The translations under genes and the position numbers were made by a program. The notes under the pieces are model-generated. The model had not been told where the DNA came from and did no database searches. It saw only the letters and a program-made list of their open reading frames with translations. From contig DXEZ01000100.1 in NCBI GenBank assembly GCA_019114715.1, positions 1-5,234 on the forward strand: a DNA stretch of 5,234 nucleotides. Direction: 5' to 3'. This document shows, piece after piece, positions 1 through 5,098 of this stretch; position 1 is the stretch's first letter; each line of letters starts with the position of its first letter. The DNA is from Candidatus Sphingobacterium stercoripullorum (GTDB taxonomy: Bacteria; Bacteroidota; Bacteroidia; Sphingobacteriales; Sphingobacteriaceae).

Positions 1-288
1 CACAAAGTTCTAAGACCAGGCGGTAAGGCCGTGATCTTAGAGTTCTCCAACCCCAAGAGCTTCCCCATCAAGCAGCTTTACGGTTTTTACTCGAAAGCCA
101 TACTGCCATCCATTGGTAAGCTTTTCTCTAAAGACTCCAGCGCATATACCTATCTACCCGATTCTATCGAGCAGTTTCCAGACGGGAAGGAGTTTGAGAA
201 AATCTTGCAAAGTGTCGGTTTTACCAACACAAAGGTAAGGCCGCAGACCTTTGGCATATGCACCATTTATGAAGGAGAGAAAATATGA
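1..288 (+). CDS. ubiE: Demethylmenaquinone/ubiquinone methyltransferase UbiE/MenG, 3' part only
   Basis: This is the C-terminal 95 residues of a class I SAM-dependent methyltransferase of the UbiE/MenG family; the 5' part lies before the window. The frame is open from base 1 and starts HKVLRPGG, which matches the second UbiE signature (basic-V-L-basic-P-G-G, then L-E-x-S as ILEFS). Further on is the family hallmark SAYTYLPDSIEQFPDG, then the C-terminal GFTN and FGICTIY segment. In this family the enzyme C-methylates the demethylated quinone ring in the last step of menaquinone synthesis; Bacteroidota use menaquinone, so MenG activity is the expected role (inference). An internal GTG at base 31 is a valine inside the signature, not a start. 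The stop TGA (286-288) overlaps the ATG of the next gene (ATGA), so the two are probably translationally coupled. Confidence 0.93.
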   Translation, partial: HKVLRPGGKAVILEFSNPKSFPIKQLYGFYSKAILPSIGKLFSKDSSAYTYLPDSIEQFPDGKEFEKILQSVGFTNTKVRPQTFGICTIYEGEKI

Positions 289-1055
289 GCGATATAAGAA
301 CAGTATTAATTACAGGAGCTAGTGCAGGTATTGGAGAAGCTACAGCTTTGCAGCTGGCTAAAGACGGAAACTACCGCCTTGTGCTGTGCGCAAGGAGAAT
401 CCAGAAATTAGAAGCCCTAAAAAAGCGTATTCTTTCGGACTTCCCAAACACTGACATCCATATCTTTGAGCTGGATGTACGGGACAAAGGCGCCGTGGAG
501 TCCTCCATTAGCAACCTACCTAGCGACTATTCAAAAATCGACGTTTTAATAAACAATGCCGGGCTAAGCCAGGGGCTTGACCCCATTGACACAGGATTAA
601 CCGATGACTGGGACCGGATGATCGACACCAACCTCAAAGGACTGCTGTATGTCACCCACAGCACGCTCCCTTTAATGAAGGAATGTAAAAACGGGCAAAT
701 CATCAACATAGGATCCATAGCTGCCAAGCAGGTATACCCTAAAGGTAATGTATATAACGCTACAAAACATGCTGTTGATGCGCTGAGCAAAGCCATGCGC
801 ATTGACTTAGTAGAAAAAGGCATCAAGGTATCGGCCGTTCACCCGGGTATGGTTGAAACGGAATTTTCAGAAGTGCGCTTTAAAGGGGATAAAGAAAGGG
901 CAAAGAAAGTGTACCAAGACTTCACCCCTCTAACTGGAGGAGATATTGCCGATGTTATCAGCTATATCCTCAAGGTGCCCGAGCATGTCAATATTGACGA
1001 TGTGCTGGTTATGCCAAAAGCACAAGCGAACGCATACGTAACACACAAAAATTAA
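285..1055 (+). CDS. Short-chain dehydrogenase/reductase, YdfG-like (NADP-dependent 3-hydroxy acid dehydrogenase type)
   Basis: A 256-residue classical SDR, the normal length for the family. The Rossmann glycine motif TGASAGIG is at residues 10-17, a paired Arg (ARR, 36-38) after beta-2 suggests NADP(H) preference, the acidic LDV is at 63-65, NNAG at 90-93, a catalytic-tetrad Asn in TNLKG (N116), Ser144 in NIGS, and the YxxxK pair Tyr157/Lys161 (YNATK). HPG follows at 186-188. The stretch EFSEVRFKGD (193-202) and the C-terminal HVNIDDVLVMP closely resemble E. coli YdfG, which oxidises L-allo-threonine and L-serine and reduces malonic semialdehyde. The substrate here is inferred from that resemblance only. 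The start is supported by an AGGAG at 273-277, 7 nt upstream of the ATG, and by the 4-bp overlap with ubiE. All catalytic residues are present. It is cytosolic, with no signal peptide or membrane segment. Confidence 0.93.
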   Translation: MSDIRTVLITGASAGIGEATALQLAKDGNYRLVLCARRIQKLEALKKRILSDFPNTDIHIFELDVRDKGAVESSISNLPSDYSKIDVLINNAGLSQGLDPIDTGLTDDWDRMIDTNLKGLLYVTHSTLPLMKECKNGQIINIGSIAAKQVYPKGNVYNATKHAVDALSKAMRIDLVEKGIKVSAVHPGMVETEFSEVRFKGDKERAKKVYQDFTPLTGGDIADVISYILKVPEHVNIDDVLVMPKAQANAYVTHKN

Positions 1056-1061
1056 ACAACC

Positions 1062-1511
1062 ATGAGTTTAGAAGAAAAAGTAAACCAACAGATAAAAACA
1101 GCGATGCTTGAAAAAAACCAAGCGTCTTTACGAACCCTACGAGCCATCAAATCAGCCATACTTATTGCAAAGACTGAAAAAGAAAACAAGGAGATACTAG
1201 ATGAAAACGTGGAGATGAAAATCCTCCAAAAGCTCCTAAAGCAAAGGCAAGACTCTGCAACAATTTATGAGCAGCAAAATAGAACCGACCTACTAGAAAA
1301 GGAAAAGGAAGAAATGGCTATCATCCAGCAGTTTTTACCGCCAGCCTTAAGCAAGGAAGATGTCCAGGCCCAGGTCAAAGAAATCATTGAACTAACCCAG
1401 GCAAAAACTATGGCCGATATGGGTAAGGTAATGGGACTAGCGAGCAAGAAACTTGCAGGCCAAGTGGATGGAAAAACTTTATCGGAGGTAGTCAAGTCAC
1501 TACTCTCCTAG
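1062..1511 (+). CDS. GatB/YqeY domain-containing protein
   Basis: A 149-residue protein, the usual length of stand-alone YqeY proteins. It is mostly charged and helical: a long Lys/Glu-rich helical region (about 1-85) is followed by the typical QQFLPPALSKED linker (89-100), a second helical bundle, and the conserved MADMGKVMG (117-125) and GQVDGKTLSEVVKSLL (133-148) motifs. The domain is related to the C-terminal tRNA-binding region of the amidotransferase subunit GatB. Stand-alone members are widespread, but their role is not firmly established; a link to tRNA or translation is an inference from the GatB relationship. It starts 6 bp after the dehydrogenase stop, so it is very likely the last gene of the same transcript. 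No strong ribosome-binding sequence precedes the ATG. Confidence 0.93.
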   Translation: MSLEEKVNQQIKTAMLEKNQASLRTLRAIKSAILIAKTEKENKEILDENVEMKILQKLLKQRQDSATIYEQQNRTDLLEKEKEEMAIIQQFLPPALSKEDVQAQVKEIIELTQAKTMADMGKVMGLASKKLAGQVDGKTLSEVVKSLLS

Positions 1512-1580
1512 TTACACAAAAACTAGTACTACTCCATATATTTCTAGCTGGGAACACGCGGGTTTATTTTGGAGATCAAC

Positions 1581-1662
1581 CCTAGGGGTATCACCAGCAC
1601 TAACACCGGGTAAGACCCTATGATTCAAGGGCCATAACAGAGCGTTAAATTATACCCTTAGG
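1581..1662. other. Structured intergenic segment with long-range 11-bp inverted repeat
   Basis: The gap between the YqeY-type gene and the pseudouridine synthase gene (1512-1743) holds no ORF that I can support. Inside it, 1581-1591 (cctaggggtat) can pair with 1652-1662 (ataccct then tagg): 11 consecutive pairs with one G-U wobble, enclosing about 60 nt. The enclosed part has further short pairings, such as ggg/ccc at 1608-1610/1616-1618 or, as an alternative, ccct/aggg at 1616-1619/1628-1631. The stem is followed by an AT-rich tract, not a clean U-run, so it is not a textbook intrinsic terminator. A near-match to the Bacteroidota -7 element, TATATTTC, lies at 1537-1544 and could start a short RNA near 1550. 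It could be a 3' UTR fold, a weak terminator of the upstream operon or a small RNA. I do not recognise it as tRNA, tmRNA or SRP RNA. Confidence 0.35.
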
Positions 1663-1697
1663 AATTCTTTAAAAAAGATTTAAAGGAAAGATTTTCC

Positions 1698-1705
1698 TAT
1701 CTTTG
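1698..1705 (+). promoter_or_regulatory. Bacteroidota-type promoter -7 element for the pseudouridine synthase unit
   Basis: TATCTTTG matches the TAnnTTTG consensus recognised by the primary sigma factor of Bacteroidota. It lies 38 nt before the ATG at 1744, giving an expected 5' leader of about 30 nt in an A/T-rich context, as is common in this phylum. I see no clear TTG-type -33 element at the expected distance. The box overlaps two alternative inverted repeats: aggaaa/tttcct (1684-1689/1693-1698) and aaagat/atcttt (1687-1692/1699-1704), which might be an operator or chance in an AT-rich stretch. Confidence 0.6.
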
Positions 1706-1743
1706 TGCTTTTATAAAATAATTTACACAACAAATAGATTGCT

Positions 1744-2925
1744 ATGTCATCTAATAACAACAGGAACCGTCGAGAGGACAAATCCAACAGAGGTAGCTAC
1801 CGTACCTCAAATCACTCACAAGACTTCAGAAGAGATTCAAATCGTAGAGGTAGTTTCGAGAGAGACAACTCAGGCGATAACAGGTCTTTTGGAAGAAATG
1901 AGTATTCAGACAAAAGAGGCGATCGCCCGCAAAGAGGGGGCTTTAGGCCAAGTTCAGATAGCAGCAATCGCTCTTCACGAAATTTCTCTGTAAGAAGAGG
2001 ACGTGAAGATGGAAGAGGGCGTGAGGAAAGAGATAACCAAAGAGGTGGAGAAAGAGGTGGATACCAGAGAGGTGGAGAACGTGGTGGATACCAAAGAGGT
2101 GGAGAACGCGGTGGATACCAAAGAGATCGCAGGGACTATAACTACGACAGGCCCAAAGAAAGCGTATTTAGATCTCGAAGAAAAAAATTAGACTTACCTT
2201 CAGAAAGCGGAATAATCCGTTTAAACAGATATATCGCCAATGCAGGAATTTGTTCCCGCAGAAAGGCAGACGAGCTTATTGAAGCTGGAGTAATCACAGT
2301 AAACGATGAGGTAGTAACTGAACTAGGCACCAAAGTAGATACAGAGAAAGATGTTGTAAAATATAATGGAGAGCGATTAAAAAGAGAAAAGAAAGTCTAC
2401 GTATTACTCAATAAGCCTAAAGATTATATTACAACAACGAACGATCCTCAAGAGAGAAAAATCGTCATGGATATAGTTAAAAAGGCTACTAAAGAAAGAA
2501 TATACCCAGTAGGAAGGCTAGATAGAAACACTACGGGTTTACTACTATTAACAAACGATGGTGCACTAGCTGAAAAGTTAGCACACCCTAGGAATGAAAT
2601 TAGTAAAATCTATCACGTACATTTAGACAAAAACTTATCGCAAGGAGACTTCAACAAAATTGAATTCGGTCTAGAGCTAGAGGATGGATTTATTAAACCT
2701 GATGAAATCAGCTATATTCCTGGCGCCTCTAAACGGGAAGTGGGTATACAGATACATAGCGGAAAAAACCGCATCGTAAGACGTATATTTGAAAGTTTAG
2801 GCTATGATGTTGTTCAATTAGACAGAACAGTTTACGGCTCATTAACTAAAAAAGACCTTCCTCGTGCTAAATGGAGATATTTAACAGAAAAAGAAATTAG
2901 AGACTTAAAAACACTTGTAAAATAA
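1744..2925 (+). CDS. RluB/RluF-family rRNA pseudouridine synthase with Arg/Gly-rich N-terminal extension
   Basis: A 393-residue protein in three parts. Residues 1-150 are low complexity, rich in Arg, Gly, Ser, Asn and Asp, probably disordered, and include three tandem nonapeptides RGGERGGYQ (100-126). An S4 RNA-binding domain follows (about 158-205; RLNRYIANAGICSRRKADELI). The RsuA/RluB/E/F-type catalytic domain occupies about 215-393, with the catalytic Asp260 in GRLDRNTTGLLLLTNDG and the conserved RIVRRIFESLGYDVVQLDR segment (343-361). Such enzymes isomerise a uridine in rRNA; RluB and RluF of E. coli act on 23S rRNA. The exact target here cannot be read from sequence. The core resembles family members that lack the extension, so the RG-rich part is an addition, probably helping RNA contact (inference). 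The ATG is preceded by a good promoter at 1698-1705, and the low-complexity reading is continuous with the core, supporting this start. The gene is probably cotranscribed with the pyrophosphohydrolase gene 6 bp downstream. Confidence 0.93.
   Translation: MSSNNNRNRREDKSNRGSYRTSNHSQDFRRDSNRRGSFERDNSGDNRSFGRNEYSDKRGDRPQRGGFRPSSDSSNRSSRNFSVRRGREDGRGREERDNQRGGERGGYQRGGERGGYQRGGERGGYQRDRRDYNYDRPKESVFRSRRKKLDLPSESGIIRLNRYIANAGICSRRKADELIEAGVITVNDEVVTELGTKVDTEKDVVKYNGERLKREKKVYVLLNKPKDYITTTNDPQERKIVMDIVKKATKERIYPVGRLDRNTTGLLLLTNDGALAEKLAHPRNEISKIYHVHLDKNLSQGDFNKIEFGLELEDGFIKPDEISYIPGASKREVGIQIHSGKNRIVRRIFESLGYDVVQLDRTVYGSLTKKDLPRAKWRYLTEKEIRDLKTLVK
2041..2121 (+). repeat. Three in-frame 27-bp tandem repeats (RGGERGGYQ) in the pseudouridine synthase
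   Basis: Three adjacent 27-bp units (2041-2067, 2068-2094, 2095-2121) begin agaggtggag and end ggtggatacca plus a or g. They differ only at a few bases (for example gaaaga, gaacgt or gaacgc in the middle), and every difference is synonymous, so each unit encodes R-G-G-E-R-G-G-Y-Q. The unit is a multiple of three, so copy-number change would lengthen or shorten the tail without shifting the frame. Confidence 0.95.
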
Positions 2926-2931
2926 CATAGA

Positions 2932-3399
2932 ATGAAAGATCCTAAAACTTTAAGCGCAGTAGCAGAGTTTCATAAAACTTTTCAGCACCCTATATTAGAT
3001 AAACCGAGCATACCTGAAGAAAAAAGGTGTGAGCTCAGAGTTTCTCTAATTGCCGAAGAGCTTCAAGAGCTCAGAGACGCTATAAAAGATAAAGATTTAG
3101 TAGAAATTGCAGATGCCCTGTGTGATATTCAGTACGTTTTATCAGGCGCTATCTTAGAATTCGGTATGCAAGATAAATTTGCAGAATTATTCCAAGAGGT
3201 CCAAAGATCGAACATGAGTAAAGCATGCAAGAACTTAAGTGAAGCTGAAGAAACACAAAAGCATTACAAAGCTCAGGGTGTAGATTCTTATGTAGAAGAA
3301 GTTGACGGTTTATTTCTAGTCTTTAGAAAAGAAGATAATAAAACGTTAAAATCAGTCAATTACTCTCCAGCAGACCTAAAAGGTATTCTGGAAAAGTAA
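2932..3399 (+). CDS. All-alpha NTP pyrophosphohydrolase family protein (MazG/PRA-PH type)
   Basis: A 155-residue soluble, mainly helical protein. The metal-binding pattern of the all-alpha NTP pyrophosphatase superfamily is present: EExxE at residues 42-46 (EELQE) and ExxD at 58-61 (EIAD), with a further Asp at 65. The segment RSNMSK (92-97) follows, with Asn/Lys residues typical of the phosphate-binding end in this group. These enzymes use Mg2+ to hydrolyse nucleoside triphosphates or related compounds to the monophosphate and pyrophosphate. It resembles phosphoribosyl-ATP pyrophosphohydrolase-like proteins, but no histidine-biosynthesis gene is nearby, so a role in nucleotide-pool cleaning is as likely. 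It starts 6 bp after the pseudouridine synthase stop and is probably in the same operon. No missing key residue is seen; the substrate is unknown. Confidence 0.85.
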   Translation: MKDPKTLSAVAEFHKTFQHPILDKPSIPEEKRCELRVSLIAEELQELRDAIKDKDLVEIADALCDIQYVLSGAILEFGMQDKFAELFQEVQRSNMSKACKNLSEAEETQKHYKAQGVDSYVEEVDGLFLVFRKEDNKTLKSVNYSPADLKGILEK

Positions 3400-3419
3400 A
3401 CCGGCTTATTCGTAAATTA

Positions 3420-4385
3420 TTAAAGGGAGCTAAGTTCGGGCTGTTGATATTGACTGCCTTGAATAGCTCCTTTTTCAATGAGGTGCTTATCCAAGAAATG
3501 CTGAACCTGAGATTTGCTTTTATTCCATTTTGGAGCTATTAAAAGATCCTGCTCAGCTAACCCATAGATTCTCTGCAAAACAATATCGGGCCTTAATAAC
3601 GGTATAAATTCAGCAAGGAAATCTCCATACTCTTCTAAAGAAAACAAGTCAAAAGGCTCTTTATCAAATCTCGAGCCCATAATTGATCCTTTTACAATAT
3701 GCAGGTGGTGCAGCTTCACAAATTTAATTTGCTTGAAACTGTTAATAACATGCGCATATTCTAACATCATCTCCTTGCTTTCCCAAGGAAAGCCAAATAT
3801 GGTGTGTACACAAACATTCAGAGGGGAATTTTCCAGTAAAGCGAGCACATTCTCCAGCTCTGCGTGGGTACAACCGCGGTTAATTTTCGCTAAGGTTTCA
3901 TCATAAATGGATTCCATTCCCATTTCTAGATCAACATCCAGGTGGTCTGTATAGCTTTCTAGCAAGGCTATCTTCTCAAAGTCTAAACAATCCGGACGTG
4001 TACCGACAGCTAAACCTACCGTATCCTCAGGGCAGATAGAAAGCGCCTCATCGTACATCATTTTCAGCAAATGGGCGGGCGCATAGGTATTGGTATTGGG
4101 TTGAAAGTAGATGATGAACTTTTCCGCACCATAACTATTACGGGCCTTACGTATCCCCTCCTCGACTTGCTCACGAACGGTGGGCAATTTCCGGGCAGAA
4201 TCCGGTGTAAAAGAATCGACATTACAATAGGTACACCCCCCGTATCCTTTAACCCCATCCCTATTCGGGCATGTAAATCCTCCATCGACTATAACTTTAA
4301 ATACGCGCTTACCCTCAAAGGTTTTTCTTAAATAAGCTCCATAATAGTTATAGGCCTTACCGTTTTTCAACCAATTTTCAACCAT
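3420..4385 (-). CDS. TIGR01212/YhcC-family radical SAM protein
   Basis: A 321-residue protein, the usual length for the family. The cluster-binding cysteines are C39, C51 and C54, in CPNRDG-x5-GGCTYC; this widely spaced first cysteine (C-x11-C-x2-C) is characteristic of the YhcC/TIGR01212 group, not a defect. Other recognisable motifs are FQPNTNTYAP (94-103), GLAVGTRPDCL (124-134), DLEMGMES (152-159), INRGCTH (168-174), VHTIFGFPWE (193-202) and KLHHLHIVKGS (224-234). By family knowledge it binds a [4Fe-4S] cluster and cleaves S-adenosylmethionine to form a 5'-deoxyadenosyl radical; the substrate of the family is not known to me. It is transcribed alone, convergent with the operon ending at 3399. 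The ATG at 4385 gives about 38 residues before the first cysteine, as is normal, and lies 4 nt after a promoter-like box. The intergenic gap before it holds no partner gene. Confidence 0.92.
   Translation of the reverse strand: MVENWLKNGKAYNYYGAYLRKTFEGKRVFKVIVDGGFTCPNRDGVKGYGGCTYCNVDSFTPDSARKLPTVREQVEEGIRKARNSYGAEKFIIYFQPNTNTYAPAHLLKMMYDEALSICPEDTVGLAVGTRPDCLDFEKIALLESYTDHLDVDLEMGMESIYDETLAKINRGCTHAELENVLALLENSPLNVCVHTIFGFPWESKEMMLEYAHVINSFKQIKFVKLHHLHIVKGSIMGSRFDKEPFDLFSLEEYGDFLAEFIPLLRPDIVLQRIYGLAEQDLLIAPKWNKSKSQVQHFLDKHLIEKGAIQGSQYQQPELSSL
3422..3474. terminator. Possible bidirectional terminator hairpin between convergent genes
   Basis: Bases 3422-3432 (aaagggagcta) pair with 3464-3474 (tagctcc followed by four T) as an 11-bp stem with one G-U wobble. 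The intervening 31 nt can extend the fold, with 3435-3440 against 3457-3462. The stem base is A-rich on the 5' side and T-rich on the 3' side, as in terminators that work in both directions. It sits just after the pyrophosphohydrolase stop (3399) and inside the last codons of the opposing radical SAM gene, whose stop codon touches it. The loop is longer than in typical terminators. Confidence 0.45.
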
Positions 4386-4526
4386 GATGCAAAAATAAGG
4401 AATTAGATGCGGCTTTTAAGCATGAGAATTGTAATTATTTCATAATCCAAATGATACAAGAGATTCAAGAAGCGATATTCATTACCTGATTTACCTGAAT
4501 ACTCTATAGTCTTAATATTTTTTAGG
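4386..4526. other. AT-rich divergent intergenic region with no supported gene
   Basis: This stretch separates the minus-strand radical SAM gene from the plus-strand small ORF. Apart from the box at 4390-4397, it holds a short near-perfect 9-bp tandem duplication, ttacctgat/ttacctgaa (4482-4490/4491-4499), and a 12-codon ORF at 4451-4489 (MIQEIQEAIFIT) that stops at once and that I do not accept as a gene. The frame of the small ORF downstream is open back to 4455 but has no ATG or GTG there. That leaves room for the idea that the region is a worn remnant of a longer gene. Confidence 0.4.
4390..4397 (-). promoter_or_regulatory. Possible -7 promoter element just upstream of the radical SAM gene
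   Basis: Read on the minus strand, the bases are TATTTTTG, matching TAnnTTTG. Only 4 nt separate it from the ATG at 4385, so a transcript from this box would begin at or next to the start codon and be leaderless. No clear -33 element is visible upstream. AT-rich sequence makes chance matches fairly likely. Confidence 0.4.
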
Positions 4527-4673
4527 ATGGAATTATATATATTCGATAAAACTTATACAGTTAACGAAACGTGGTATTACTTCAGGCGATTTTATGCAAA
4601 GGCCGAATTAGAAAAACCTGCGAGAAAACCTAAAGAATGTTCTATACCTGTTTTTTGGAATGAAGCAGATTAG
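4527..4673 (+). CDS. Small hypothetical ORF, 48 residues
   Basis: ATG at 4527 to TAG at 4671-4673 encodes a 48-residue peptide beginning MELYIFDKTY, with an aromatic-rich middle (ETWYYFRRFYAKAELE, residues 14-29) and ending PVFWNEAD. I do not recognise a family. The composition (balanced charges, Trp and Tyr, few low-complexity runs) looks protein-like, not random AT-rich translation. The frame stays open upstream to 4455 without a start codon, so it could also be the tail of a decayed gene. No good ribosome-binding site or promoter precedes it; the nearest box, TATTTTTT at 4516-4523, deviates from consensus. It converges on, and overlaps by 4 bp, the end of the PIN toxin pseudogene. Expression is unproven. 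Confidence 0.35.
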   Translation: MELYIFDKTYTVNETWYYFRRFYAKAELEKPARKPKECSIPVFWNEAD

Positions 4674-5098
4674 GTTGTGAATATGGATTTGTAAGAGTTT
4701 TCAAACTCTTCATAACGTAGAACACTGATTTGAGGGAAGATATTGTCTTTGATCTGATGAATATGGCGATCATTTCTAATGATGAAGTCCGATTGGCTAG
4801 CAATATAAGTATCAACAAACTTATTGTCGTCTTTATCGTTTTCTACCAATTGCCATAAAAAAGATGGGTTGGTAAGGATCACGTTTGGCAACTGTAAAAG
4901 GAAATCAAGTGAAGAGTCTGTATAATCTAAACCATAGCGTATCGAAATCTGCTCTTGATATTCGGTCAAAATTTCATTCGAAACAACCAAATCTTACTTA
5001 TTGTCTATCAACGCTTTATAAACCCAGTGATATTTGGAGTTTACGGCCAACGATACAAGGAGAACATTTGTATCGAGTACAAGTCGCAGTTTATTCAT
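4670..5098 (-). pseudogene. PIN-domain toxin of a toxin-antitoxin pair, interrupted by an in-frame stop
   Basis: The frame from ATG at 5098 to the TAA at 4672-4670 would encode a 142-codon PIN-family toxin (a putative Mg2+-dependent ribonuclease), but codon 35 is TAA (4996-4994). Before it lies MNKLRLVLDTNVLLVS, with the first catalytic Asp (D9 in LDTNVLL). After it the frame continues with LVVSNEILTEY (37-47; E42 and E46), KDDNKFVDTYIASQSDFIIRNDRH (89-112; acidic D91, D96, D110) and ISVLRYEEF (124-132). The motif order and C-terminal end match full-length PIN toxins of the TIGR00305 type, and no frameshift is seen. Homologues normally have a residue such as Tyr or Phe in this 'K-x-D/E-LVVS' position, so a one-base change is the simplest cause. 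A start downstream, for example TTG at 4990, would omit the DTN motif and so is unlikely to give an active nuclease. A sequencing error is the main alternative. Confidence 0.8.

Noticed and set aside
527..826. Minus-strand ORF of 99 codons opposite the dehydrogenase
   Set aside because: Antisense shadow of a clear SDR gene with complete motifs; no start signal or recognisable domain.
1265..1495. Minus-strand ORF of 76 codons opposite the YqeY gene
   Set aside because: Antisense shadow; Ser/Trp-rich translation typical of reversed Lys/Glu-rich helices.
1703..2191. Two plus-strand ORFs (1703-1993 and 2003-2191) in another frame across the RG-rich region
   Set aside because: They lie inside the pseudouridine synthase gene; the long open frames follow from its repetitive, stop-poor purine-rich codons. 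Their Glu/Val/Lys-rich translation is an image of the repeat, and neither has its own promoter.
4064..4331. ORFs on both strands within the N-terminal part of the radical SAM gene
   Set aside because: They overlap the cysteine-cluster region of a well-supported gene and show no domain of their own.
4451..4489. 12-codon ORF MIQEIQEAIFIT
   Set aside because: Too short to support, with no promoter or ribosome-binding site; a second stop follows two codons later.
4693..4710. Perfect 8-bp inverted repeat aagagttt/aaactctt with a 2-nt spacer
   Set aside because: It could be a hairpin, but no T-run follows on either strand and it encodes part of the PIN toxin C-terminus (EEFENSYK), so I do not call it a terminator.
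4670..4990. Treating the downstream part of the PIN frame (TTG start at 4990) as a complete gene
   Set aside because: It would lack the DTN catalytic motif that lies upstream in the same frame, so a nonsense-interrupted longer gene is the better reading.
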